Shown: positions 16,528-25,285 of the stretch, in pieces
Layout: the number at the start of each line of letters is the position of its first letter
How positions within the stretch are numbered: the stretch's first letter is position 1
From: JADYZU01 sp964540965
GTDB lineage: Bacteria > Pseudomonadota > Alphaproteobacteria > Rhodobacterales > Rhodobacteraceae
Length of the DNA: 64,000 bases
Direction: 5' to 3'
Assembly: GCA_964540965.1 (NCBI GenBank)
Contig: CAZIOT010000007.1
Location: 137,172 to 201,171 of the forward strand
The notes under the pieces: model-generated
Database searches by the model: none
What the model saw: only the letters and a program-made list of their open reading frames with translations
What the model was told of the DNA's origin: nothing
Made by a program: the position numbers and the translations under genes

Positions 16528-19398
16528 TCACTCTGCCGCCTGCATGTAGCTTTCCACCGGAGGGCAGGTGCAGATCAGGTTGCGGTCGCCGAACACGTTG
16601 TCGACGCGGCCGACCGGCGGCCAGTATTTGTCGACGCGGAACGCCCCGGGCGGGAAGCAGCCCTGTTCGCGGGAATAGGCGCGGCTCCAGTCGGCGACCA
16701 GATCCTCGACCGTGTGGGGGGCGTGGCGCAGGGGCGAGTCCTCGGCCGAAATCTCGCCCTGTTCCACGGCGCGAATCTCGGCGCGGATGGCAAGGAAGGC
16801 GGTGATCAGGCGGTCGATCTCGGCCTTGGTCTCGGATTCCGTCGGTTCCACCATCAGCGTGCCGGCCACCGGCCAGCTCATCGTGGGAGCATGGAATCCA
16901 TTGTCGATCAGGCGCTTGGCGATGTCGTCGACCGTCACCCCGGCCTCGGCAAAGGGCCGCGTGTCCAGGATGCATTCATGCGCCACCCGGCCGCGGTTGC
17001 CCATGAACAGCACCGGGTAATCGCCCTTGAGCCGGCTGGCGATGTAATTGGCGTTGAGGATTGCAACCCGCGTCGCCTGCGTCAGCCCGGCACCGCCCAT
17101 CATCAGGCAATAGGCCCAGGAAATCAGCAGGATCGAGGCCGAACCATAGGGCGCCGCCGACACCGGCCCTTCATAGCCCTGGTCTTGCCGGCCTGCGCCC
17201 GCCGGGTCGCCGGTTTCGGGATGGCCCGGCAGGAACGGCGCCAGATGCGCCTTGACCCCGATCGGCCCCATGCCCGGCCCGCCGCCGCCATGCGGAATGG
17301 CAAAGGTCTTGTGCAGGTTCAGGTGGCTGACATCCGAGCCGATCTCGCCCGGTTTCACCAGCCCGACCAGCGCATTCATGTTGGCGCCGTCAAGATAGAC
17401 CTGCCCGCCGTGGTCATGGGTGATGCGGCAGATGTCCTTCACCGTCTCCTCGAACACGCCATGTGTCGAGGGATAGGTGATCATGCAGGCGGCCAGCCGG
17501 TTGCCGGCCTGCGCCGCCTTGTCGGCGAAATCCTCGAGGTCGACATCGCCGTTCGGCGCCGCCTTGACCACCACCACCTCCATCCCCGCCATCTGCGCCG
17601 AGGCCGGGTTGGTGCCATGGGCGCTGACCGGGATCAGGCAGACCCTGCGGTCGTGATCGCCCCGCGCCCGGTGATAGGCGAGAATGGTGAGAAGCCCGGC
17701 ATATTCGCCCTGCGCCCCGGAATTTGGCTGCATCGAGAAGGCGTCGTAACCCGTGATCTCGCACAGCTTTTCCGTCAGGTCGCCGATGGCCTCGGCATAG
17801 CCTCCCGCCTGATCGCGCGGCGCGAAGGGGTGGAGCGAGGAGAACTCGGGCCAGGTGATCGCCATCATCTCGGCCGCGGCGTTCAGCTTCATCGTGCAGG
17901 ATCCAAGCGGGATCATCGCGCGGTCAAGCGCAAGGTCGCGGTCCGACAGCCGGCGCATATAGCGCATCATCTCGGATTCCGCCCGGTTCATCTGGAACAC
18001 CGGATGGGTCAGATAATCGCTGGTGCGCAGCAGATCCTCGGGGAAACCCAAGGTGCCGCGGTGCGGCGGCATGCCGTCGATGCCGAAGGCGCGCAGGATG
18101 CGCACCAGCACCGCCTCGCTTGTCGTCTCGTCCAGCGAGATGCCGATGCGGTCGGTGCCGATCTTGCGGAAGTTCAGCCCCTCGGCCCGCGCCGCGGCAA
18201 GGATGCCGGACTGGCCGACGCCGACCTCGACCGTGATCGTGTCGAAGAACGCCTTGGGGCTGACCCTGGCCCCGGCGGCCTTGAGCGCGCGGGCCAGCCG
18301 CTGGGTCAGGAAATGCACCCGTTCGGCGATGGCGCGCAGGCCCCTCGGCCCGTGGAACACCGCATACATGCTGGCCATGACCGCCAGCAGCGCCTGCGCC
18401 GTGCAGACGTTCGAGGTGGCCTTTTCCCGGCGGATATGCTGTTCGCGGGTTTGCAGCGACAGGCGGTAGGCGCGGTTGCCGCGGGAATCGACGCTGACGC
18501 CGACGATGCGGCCGGGCATCTGGCGCTTGAGGTCGTCACGTACCGCCATGAAGGCGGCATGCGGTCCGCCATAGCCCATCGGCACGCCAAAGCGTTGCGA
18601 CGACCCGATGGCAATATCGGCGCCCATGGCGCCGGGTTCCTTCAGCATGGTCAGGGCCAGAAGATCGGTCGCCACCACGGCAATCGCCTTGGCGCCATGC
18701 AGGGCGGCGATGTCGGCGGTCAGGTCGCGGACATGGCCGAACGTGCCGGGATACTGGAAGATCGCCCCGAAAACCTTTGACGGATCAAGGTTTTCCGGAT
18801 CGTCGGCGATGATGTCGATCCCAAGGGGCAGGGCGCGGGTGCGGATCACCGCCAGCGTCTGCGGATGGCAGTTGCGGTCGACGAAGAACGCGGTGGCCTT
18901 GGACTTTGCCACCCTCTGCGCCATTGCCATCGCCTCGGCCGCGGCCGTCGCCTCGTCCAGCAGGCTGGCGTTGGCCACGTCCAGCCCGGTCAGGTCGCAG
19001 ACCATGGTCTGGTAGTTCAGCAGTGCCTCGAGCCGCCCTTGCGCGATTTCCGGCTGATAGGGGGTATAGGCGGTGTACCAGGCCGGATTTTCCAGGATGT
19101 TGCGCTGGATCGCCGGCGGCGTGACGGTGCCGTAATAGCCCTGGCCGATCAGCGAGGTCATCACCCGATTCTTCTTCGCCACCTCCTGCATCCGCGCCAG
19201 CAATTCATGCTCGGCCAGCGGCAGCCAGGACAGCGGGCGCGATTGCCGGATCGAGGCCGGGATCGTCTCGGCGATCAGCTGGTCGAGCGTGGCGGTGCCG
19301 ACGGCGGCCAGCATCTCCTCCATCTCGGCCGGCGAGGGGCCGATATGGCGGCGGTTGGCAAAGTCATAGGGGTTGTAGTCAGTGGGGATGAAGGTCAT
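16528..19398 (-). CDS. gcvP: Glycine dehydrogenase (decarboxylating), P protein
   Basis: A 956-residue full-length P protein (fused alpha and beta halves). It decarboxylates glycine with PLP and passes the aminomethyl group to lipoyl-GcvH. The PLP lysine is K697 in HLNLHKTFAIPHGGG, with the glycine-rich loop right after it. The N-terminal half shows FANRHIGPSPAEMEEML and a TPYQPEIAQGRLEAL motif, both family-typical. Last gene of gcvT-gcvH-gcvP; a 100-base gap with a small inverted repeat separates it from gcvH. Confidence 0.97.
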   Translation of the reverse strand: MTFIPTDYNPYDFANRRHIGPSPAEMEEMLAAVGTATLDQLIAETIPASIRQSRPLSWLPLAEHELLARMQEVAKKNRVMTSLIGQGYYGTVTPPAIQRNILENPAWYTAYTPYQPEIAQGRLEALLNYQTMVCDLTGLDVANASLLDEATAAAEAMAMAQRVAKSKATAFFVDRNCHPQTLAVIRTRALPLGIDIIADDPENLDPSKVFGAIFQYPGTFGHVRDLTADIAALHGAKAIAVVATDLLALTMLKEPGAMGADIAIGSSQRFGVPMGYGGPHAAFMAVRDDLKRQMPGRIVGVSVDSRGNRAYRLSLQTREQHIRREKATSNVCTAQALLAVMASMYAVFHGPRGLRAIAERVHFLTQRLARALKAAGARVSPKAFFDTITVEVGVGQSGILAAARAEGLNFRKIGTDRIGISLDETTSEAVLVRILRAFGIDGMPPHRGTLGFPEDLLRTSDYLTHPVFQMNRAESEMMRYMRRLSDRDLALDRAMIPLGSCTMKLNAAAEMMAITWPEFSSLHPFAPRDQAGGYAEAIGDLTEKLCEITGYDAFSMQPNSGAQGEYAGLLTILAYHRARGDHDRRVCLIPVSAHGTNPASAQMAGMEVVVVKAAPNGDVDLEDFADKAAQAGNRLAACMITYPSTHGVFEETVKDICRITHDHGGQVYLDGANMNALVGLVKPGEIGSDVSHLNLHKTFAIPHGGGGPGMGPIGVKAHLAPFLPGHPETGDPAGAGRQDQGYEGPVSAAPYGSASILLISWAYCLMMGGAGLTQATRVAILNANYIASRLKGDYPVLFMGNRGRVAHECILDTRPFAEAGVTVDDIAKRLIDNGFHAPTMSWPVAGTLMVEPTESETKAEIDRLITAFLAIRAEIRAVEQGEISAEDSPLRHAPHTVEDLVADWSRAYSREQGCFPPGAFRVDKYWPPVGRVDNVFGDRNLICTCPPVESYMQAAE

Positions 19399-19498
19399 TC
19401 CGAACCTCTGGGACAGGGGGCCAAACCCCTTGAAGGGTCTGGCAAAGGGCCTGGAAGCCCTTCGCGCGCGCCTTGGGTGCTTGCTTGCGCCCGGCCGA

Positions 19499-19858
19499 TC
19501 AGCCGATCAGCGCCTCATAGGCGGCCTGATCCATGAAGCCGTCCAGCACCGACAGGTCGGCGACCTTCAGCTTGAAGAACCACGCCGCGCCCAGCGGATC
19601 CTCGTTCACCAGCGCCGGCGTGTCGGCCAGTGCTGTATTGACCTCGACCACCTCGCCATCGACCGGGGCGAGGATGTCGGACGCCGCCTTGACGCTTTCG
19701 ATGACGCAGACCTCATCGCCGCGCGACACCACCGTTCCCGGCTCGGGCAGGTCGACAAAGACCACATCGCCCAGTTGCGTCGCCGCATGGCCGGTGATGC
19801 CGACGGTGACCAGATCGCCGTCGACCCGCAGCCATTCGTGTTCCTCGGTGAATTTCAT
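19499..19858 (-). CDS. gcvH: Glycine cleavage system H protein
   Basis: A 119-residue lipoyl carrier that shuttles the aminomethyl intermediate between P, T and L proteins. The lipoylated lysine is K57 in VIESVKAASD, and the N-terminus KFTEEHEWLRVDGD is typical. It is 9 bases downstream of gcvT and is thus under the same glycine riboswitch. Confidence 0.96.
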   Translation of the reverse strand: MKFTEEHEWLRVDGDLVTVGITGHAATQLGDVVFVDLPEPGTVVSRGDEVCVIESVKAASDILAPVDGEVVEVNTALADTPALVNEDPLGAAWFFKLKVADLSVLDGFMDQAAYEALIG

Positions 19859-19867
19859 GCCTTTGCC

Positions 19868-20989
19868 TCAGCGTTTGAAGGTGGGTTGGATGAAGGGCAG
19901 GGGTGCCACCGCGACAGGCAGGCGCTTGCCGCGCACCTCGCCGGTCAGGGCGGTGCCCGGTGCAGAAAGGGCGGCGGGGACATAGCCCATCGCCACCGGC
20001 GCGCCCAGCGACGGGCCAAAGCCGCCCGAGGTGACGATGCCGACAGCGGTGTCGCCGTCGAAGATCACCGTGCCCTCGCGCATCGGCGCCCGCCCCTCGG
20101 GGCGCAGGCCGACGCGGCGGCGGTCCGGGCCCTCGGCCAGCTCGCGCAGGATGCGGTCCGCGCCGGGGAATCCGCCGGCACGCTCGCCCCCGGCGCGGCG
20201 CGCCTTCTGGATCGCCCAGCCCAGCCCGGCCTCGACCGGCGATGTGGTGGCGTCGATGTCATGGCCATAAAGGCAAAGCCCCGCCTCGAGCCGCAGCGAA
20301 TCGCGGGCGCCAAGGCCGGCGGGGCGCACATCGGGATTGTCGAGCAGGGCGCGGGCAAAGGCCTCGGCCTCGTCCGCGGGCAGCGAAATCTCGAACCCGT
20401 CCTCGCCGGTATAGCCCGAGCGGCTGATCCAGATCGGCCCGAAGGCCGACTCGAAGGTGACCGAATCCATGAACCGCAGCGAGGGCGCCAGCGGCAGGTG
20501 GTGGGCCAGCGCCGCCTCGGCCAGGGGCCCCTGCAAGGCCAGGAGGGCACGGTCGGTCACCTGCTGCACCTCGGCCACCGCGCCAAGCCGGTCCTGCATC
20601 AGGGCAATGTCCTGCGCCTTGCAAGCGGCATTGACGACGACGAACAGGTGGTCGCCGCGGTTGGCGAACATCAGGTCGTCCAGGATGCCGCCGCTGTCAT
20701 CGGTGAACAGGCCATAGCGCTGCCGGTCGATGGCAAGCCCGGCGACATCGACCGGCATCATCGTTTCGAACGCGGCCGTCAGCGCAGCCATCGTGCCGCG
20801 CGGCCGCAACAGGACCTGACCCATGTGGCTGACGTCGAACAGGCCGGCGGCGGCGCGGGTATGCAGGTGCTCGGCCATGACGCCGGCGGGATATTGCACC
20901 GGCATCGAATAGCCGGCGAAGGGCACCATGCGGGCGCCCAGTTCAAGATGCAGGTCGTTCAGACCCAGGTGCAGCAGGTCGTCGGCCAA
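19868..20989 (-). CDS. gcvT: Glycine cleavage system aminomethyltransferase, T protein
   Basis: A 373-residue protein transferring the methylene group from aminomethyl-lipoyl-GcvH to tetrahydrofolate, releasing ammonia. It shows the family start LNDLHLELGARMVPFAGYSMPVQY, FDVSHMGQV, and a C-terminal barrel with VGIVTSGGFGPSLG. First gene of the operon; a tandem glycine riboswitch lies in its leader, beginning about 70 bases upstream of the ATG. The usual length and order leave little doubt. Confidence 0.96.
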   Translation of the reverse strand: MADDLLHLGLNDLHLELGARMVPFAGYSMPVQYPAGVMAEHLHTRAAAGLFDVSHMGQVLLRPRGTMAALTAAFETMMPVDVAGLAIDRQRYGLFTDDSGGILDDLMFANRGDHLFVVVNAACKAQDIALMQDRLGAVAEVQQVTDRALLALQGPLAEAALAHHLPLAPSLRFMDSVTFESAFGPIWISRSGYTGEDGFEISLPADEAEAFARALLDNPDVRPAGLGARDSLRLEAGLCLYGHDIDATTSPVEAGLGWAIQKARRAGGERAGGFPGADRILRELAEGPDRRRVGLRPEGRAPMREGTVIFDGDTAVGIVTSGGFGPSLGAPVAMGYVPAALSAPGTALTGEVRGKRLPVAVAPLPFIQPTFKR

Positions 20990-21059
20990 AGGCGCCCCCC
21001 GTTCAGGCCCAGCCGGAACGGCATGGGCATCCCCGGACGGAAAACCCCGCCCCGGATGC

Positions 21060-21222
21060 CCCCTCTGTCCCTACCCCTGACGGGGCGCCTGAGATCGTTA
21101 TCCCTTCGGCGGGCGCGGCTGCGCCACTCTCCAGAGTCCGTTGCCAGGACGGTCCCTTGTGCCTGAGAGTTTACCGGGGCGGTTGCTCCTTCGGCACCGG
21201 CTGCACGCCGGATTCTCCCGAT
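21060..21222 (-). promoter_or_regulatory. Tandem glycine riboswitch (gcvT leader)
   Basis: Two successive glycine aptamers on the minus strand upstream of gcvT. The first shows CGGGAGAATCC, then CCGAAGGAGCAA, AACTCTCAGGCA and GGACTCTGGAGAG. The second shows CCGAAGGGATAAC, GATCTCAGGCGC and GGACAGAGGGGG. These are the conserved cores of the class, which binds glycine cooperatively and usually switches on gcv genes when glycine is plentiful. The expression platform must lie in the 70 bases before the gcvT ATG; I could not assign it. Confidence 0.93.
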
Positions 21223-21342
21223 CCTGACGGGCAAGGGGTAGCCCGGCGCAGCCTCGCTTGGCAAGGGGGATTGCCGGGCCTTGATCGGCCGCCCCTGCAG
21301 ACGCACATTCGGGGAAAGGAGACGGGCGAAAGGATTGGGGCG

Positions 21343-21615
21343 ATGGCAGGCGGCTGGGCGCAGGACGGCGCGGTGAACGAACAGATCGAGGCGTCGATCA
21401 GCGACGAGCTTGCCCGGATGAAATCCGCCCGCGCGGTGCCGTCGGGCGCGTCGCTCGCCGAATGTGCCGAATGCGGCGAGGACATCCCCGAGGCACGGCG
21501 GCTGGCCATTCCCGGCGTGAAGCTGTGCATCGACTGCCAGAAAGCCCGCGACACCCGCCCGGTCGCCCGCGGCGGCATCAACCGGCGCGGATCGAAGGAC
21601 AGCCAGCTGAAGTAG
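21343..21615 (+). CDS. DksA/TraR family zinc-finger protein
   Basis: A 90-residue protein with the C4 zinc finger of TraR/DksA: CAECGEDIPEARRLAIPG then CIDCQ. DksA-type proteins bind the secondary channel of RNA polymerase and tune transcription, often with ppGpp; short TraR-like members may act alone. The N-terminal half (VNEQIEASISDELARM) is helical. The ATG at 21343 was chosen as the first in frame; the ribosome site is weak (AAAGGATTGGGG). The gene is divergent from gcvTHP. Confidence 0.85.
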   Translation: MAGGWAQDGAVNEQIEASISDELARMKSARAVPSGASLAECAECGEDIPEARRLAIPGVKLCIDCQKARDTRPVARGGINRRGSKDSQLK

Positions 21616-21952
21616 GGTCGGGCGGTCGGGGGGATTCGGCGGCCATTTGGTTCAACTCACGAAACTGCCGAATACCCGCAAGACCCGGGATTTGTTCGCT
21701 TGGTTTGTCCGGGTGTTGCGACCCGGCGGTGCGCAGTCCCTGCAACGGGCGGCAAGGGCGCGACCTCCGCCACGGCAAGACGGGAGATCCCGCGACCGAT
21801 GCGACGGCACCCTTCAGGGGCTGTCGTCTGGCGCGGACCGATACGCAGGCAGGGAAGTGAAGATGGCCCCCGGCGGAACTCCCTCAGCCAGAACCGGCAC
21901 CGCCCGCCGGGGCACTTTCCTTGTGCTGCGTTGCATGTGTCCTGCCACGGCC
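21616..21952. other. Noncoding gap between dksA-like gene and dnaE2
   Basis: No credible gene is visible here on either strand. The only structure I see is a weak inverted repeat, ATTCGGC (21634-21640) with GCCGAAT (21667-21673), directly after the DksA-type gene, perhaps its transcript end. Open frames through the gap have atypical composition and no ribosome sites. Confidence 0.5.
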
Positions 21953-24900
21953 CTAATGAAAATCACGGCTTGGAAACAGGGCCTTGGCCTGATCGCGGGG
22001 GTGCCTCGGGTGATAGGTTTCCGTGTCGCGGGGGCTGCGTGTCACGACCGGGCTGCGGGCTTCGTCGGCGCGGCCCTTGGTCGTGTCGATCGCCGGGCTG
22101 TGTTCGGCCAGTGACAAGAGACGGTCTGTCACATCCTCGATCCGTTCGGCGATCAGGTGGATGACCTGGCCTTCGCGTTCCAGCCGCCCGGTCACGCGCA
22201 TCAGCCGTGCGCCCAGCACCGCACGGCGGAAGCGTTTGTAAAGCGCGTTCCAGACGACGACATTGCAGACGCCGGTTTCGTCTTCCAGCGTGATGAAGAT
22301 GACGCCCGATGCCGTGCCGGGACGCTGGCGGGTAATGACCAGCCCCGCCACGGTCACGCGGCGCGGCGCGACCGCAAGCGCGCGATGCGGTATGGTGTCG
22401 GGAAAGCCCGCGCGCAACAGCGCCATCGGGTGATGGCGCAGCGACAGCCGGGTCGAGACGTAATCCTCGACCACTTCCTGCCCTTCGGTCATTGCCGGAA
22501 AATCCTGATCCGGTTCGGCAATCGCCTCGCCGTCAAGCTGGCCTGAAAACAGCGGCAGCGGCTTTGGCGCCAGCGCCTTCACCTGCCAGAGCGCCTGCCG
22601 GCGCGACAGCCCGAGAGAGGCCAGCGCATCAGATTCGGCCAGTCGCGTCAGAGTCTCGCTCCGGACCCCCGACCGCAGCCACAGCCCCTCGACATCGGCA
22701 TAGCCGTTGCGCCGATGGTCGGTAATGCGCAGGGCGTCGGTCTCGCTGAAACCCTTGATCTGGCGAAAGCCGATGCGCAGCGCCAGCGCGCCGTCGGCAA
22801 GATGTTCCAGCGTGTTGTCCCAGAAGGAATGGTTGACGCAGACCGGCCGCACCTCGAACCCGTGGTCGCGCAGGTCGCGGATCAACTGGGCCGGGGCATA
22901 AAAGCCCATCGGCTGGGAATTGAGCAGCGCACAGGTAAAGGCCACCGGATGGTGCCGCTTGAGCCAGGCCGAGACATAGACGAGGATCGCGAAACTGGCG
23001 GCATGGCTTTCGGGAAAGCCGTATTCGCCAAAGCCCTCGATCTGGCCAAAGCAGCTTTCGGCAAAGCCGGGGTCATAGCCGTTGGCCAGCATCCCCGCGA
23101 TGAACCTGTCGCGAAGCTGGCTGATCGTGCCCATCCGCCGGAAGGTCGCCATGGAGCGGCGCAGCCGGTCGGCCTCGTCCGGGGAAAAACCCGCGCCCAC
23201 CACGGCGATCTGCATCGCCTGTTCCTGGAACAGCGGCACGCCCAGCGTCTTGCCCAGGACGCCGCGCAGCGCCTCGGACGGAAAGCTGACCCGTTCGATT
23301 CCCTGCCGCCGCTTGATGAAGGGATGGACCATGCCGCCCTGGATCGGGCCGGGCCGCACGATGGCGACCTCGATCACCAGATCATACAGGCACCGCGGCC
23401 GCATCCGGGGCAGAAAGTTGATCTGGGCCCGGCTTTCGACCTGAAAGACCCCGATGCTGTCGGCGCGGCACAGCATGTCATAGGTCGCCGCATCGTCCGG
23501 GGGGATGGCGGGAATCGACAGTTCCGGCCCCTGATGCTGGCGGACCAGCGCAAAGCATTTGCGGATCGCGGTCAGCATCCCCAGCGCCAGCACGTCGACC
23601 TTGAGGATGCCCAGCGCGTCGATGTCGTCCTTGTCCCATTCGATGATGGTCCGGTCCTCCATCGCCGCATTCTCGATCGGGCAGAGCGCATCAAGCCGGT
23701 CCTGGGTGATGACAAAGCCGCCGACATGCTGCGACAGATGCCGGGGAAAGCCGATGATCTGGCCGATCAGCGACAGGGCCAGCCGCAGCCGCCGGTCGCG
23801 GATGTCGAGGCCCAGTTGCGTCAACCGCGCCGGATCGGGCGGAGAGGAGGACCAGCCCCAGCTTTGCCCGGCGATGGCGGCAAGGATGTCCTGGCTGATG
23901 CCCATGACCTTGCCCACCTCGCGTATGGCAGAGCGGGAGCGGAAATGGATCACCGTGGCCGTCAGCCCGGCGCGGTGGCGGCCATAGGTCTTATAAATCC
24001 ACTGGATCACCTCTTCCCGACGTTCGTGTTCGAAATCCACGTCGATGTCGGGCGGCTCGCCCCGCGCCTCTGACACGAACCGTTCGAACATCATCTGCGT
24101 CTGGCCGGGGGGAACCTCGGTGATGCCCAGCACGAAGCAGACCAGCGAATTGGCCGCCGACCCGCGCCCCTGGCACAGGATGCCCCTGGACCGCGCAAAG
24201 ACGATGATGTCATGGACGGTCAGGAAATAGGGGGCGATCTGCATCCGGGCGATCAGGCGGATTTCCTTGTCGATCTTGGCCCGCGTCTCGTCATCTGCGC
24301 CCTGCGGCAGCCGCCGGAGGATTCCTTCGGCGACCAGCCGTTCCAGCCGCTGCTGCGCCGTTTCACCCGGCGCGATTTCGCTGGGATAGCGGTACGAGAG
24401 ATCGTCGAGCGAGAAATGGCAGCGTCCGGCGATGGCAAGGCTATTGGCCAAGGCTTCGGGATGGTCACGGAACAGGCGGGCCATCTCGGCCGGGCTGCGC
24501 AGGCGGCGTTCGGCATTGGGCAGCGCACGGGTGCCGATGGCGTCGATGGTCAGCCCTTCGCGAATGCAGGTCAGCACATCGGCCAGGGCCCGGCGGCTGC
24601 CATGGTGCATCAGCACATCGCCGACAGCGACCGGAGGCAGGTCCATGTCCTGCGCGCGACGTGCCAGGGCGTGGAACCGCGCCTTGTCCTTGCCATCATA
24701 GCGCGGGGCCGCCCCGAGGTTCAGGACGATGCCGGACTGGCCCGCAAGCCGCCCTGCCAGCCTGTCCACCAACGCATCGGCGGGTTCGGCCTGAAGCGCG
24801 ATCAGGTCCATCCCGGCCAGCGCCTCGACGGTCAGGTCGTTCATCGACAGATGGCACTGACCCTTCGGGGCCCGGCGCTTGCCAAGGCTCAGAAGCTGGC

Positions 24901-25285
24901 TGAGCCGGGCATAGGCGGCATGGTCATGCGGCAGGGCCACCAGTTCGGTCGTGCTGTCGGTCAGGCACAGCCGCGCGCCCACGATCAGCCTGGGCAGCGT
25001 CAATGGCCCCTCTGCCAGCGGTGCCCCCGGTTCGACCGTGCGCGACGATGTGTCGACCTGCGTGAAGGACCGCACCGCCGGGCCCGTGCCGCCCCCGTCC
25101 CGCATCCGCGCCAGTTCACGCAATGCCACATGGGCGCGCACCACCCCGGCCAGCGAATTTCGGTCGGTGATCGCGATGGCGGCAATCCCCAGTTCGGCCG
25201 CGCGTGTCACCAGTTCCTCGGGATGGGACGCGCCCGTCAGGAAGCTGAAGTTCGAGGTCACGCACAGTTCCGCATAGGCGGTCAT
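21953..25285 (-). CDS. dnaE2: Error-prone DNA polymerase DnaE2 (ImuC)
   Basis: A 1110-residue C-family polymerase of the DnaE2/ImuC type. The N-terminal PHP domain starts YAELCVTSNFSFLTGASHPEEL. The polymerase core contains PPDIDVDFEHERREEVIQWIY, which carries catalytic aspartates, and a C-terminal OB domain near VTVAGLVITRQRPGTASGV. It performs damage-induced translesion synthesis together with ImuA and ImuB. The start at MTAYAEL overlaps the imuB stop by 4 bases (ATGA). Control is by the LexA box before imuA. Confidence 0.95.
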   Translation of the reverse strand: MTAYAELCVTSNFSFLTGASHPEELVTRAAELGIAAIAITDRNSLAGVVRAHVALRELARMRDGGGTGPAVRSFTQVDTSSRTVEPGAPLAEGPLTLPRLIVGARLCLTDSTTELVALPHDHAAYARLSQLLSLGKRRAPKGQCHLSMNDLTVEALAGMDLIALQAEPADALVDRLAGRLAGQSGIVLNLGAAPRYDGKDKARFHALARRAQDMDLPPVAVGDVLMHHGSRRALADVLTCIREGLTIDAIGTRALPNAERRLRSPAEMARLFRDHPEALANSLAIAGRCHFSLDDLSYRYPSEIAPGETAQQRLERLVAEGILRRLPQGADDETRAKIDKEIRLIARMQIAPYFLTVHDIIVFARSRGILCQGRGSAANSLVCFVLGITEVPPGQTQMMFERFVSEARGEPPDIDVDFEHERREEVIQWIYKTYGRHRAGLTATVIHFRSRSAIREVGKVMGISQDILAAIAGQSWGWSSSPPDPARLTQLGLDIRDRRLRLALSLIGQIIGFPRHLSQHVGGFVITQDRLDALCPIENAAMEDRTIIEWDKDDIDALGILKVDVLALGMLTAIRKCFALVRQHQGPELSIPAIPPDDAATYDMLCRADSIGVFQVESRAQINFLPRMRPRCLYDLVIEVAIVRPGPIQGGMVHPFIKRRQGIERVSFPSEALRGVLGKTLGVPLFQEQAMQIAVVGAGFSPDEADRLRRSMATFRRMGTISQLRDRFIAGMLANGYDPGFAESCFGQIEGFGEYGFPESHAASFAILVYVSAWLKRHHPVAFTCALLNSQPMGFYAPAQLIRDLRDHGFEVRPVCVNHSFWDNTLEHLADGALALRIGFRQIKGFSETDALRITDHRRNGYADVEGLWLRSGVRSETLTRLAESDALASLGLSRRQALWQVKALAPKPLPLFSGQLDGEAIAEPDQDFPAMTEGQEVVEDYVSTRLSLRHHPMALLRAGFPDTIPHRALAVAPRRVTVAGLVITRQRPGTASGVIFITLEDETGVCNVVVWNALYKRFRRAVLGARLMRVTGRLEREGQVIHLIAERIEDVTDRLLSLAEHSPAIDTTKGRADEARSPVVTRSPRDTETYHPRHPRDQAKALFPSRDFH

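Noticed and set aside
16363..18780. 805-codon plus-strand open frame antisense to gcvP
   Set aside because: Same reasoning: no conserved motif, starts inside another gene, and gcvP is certain.
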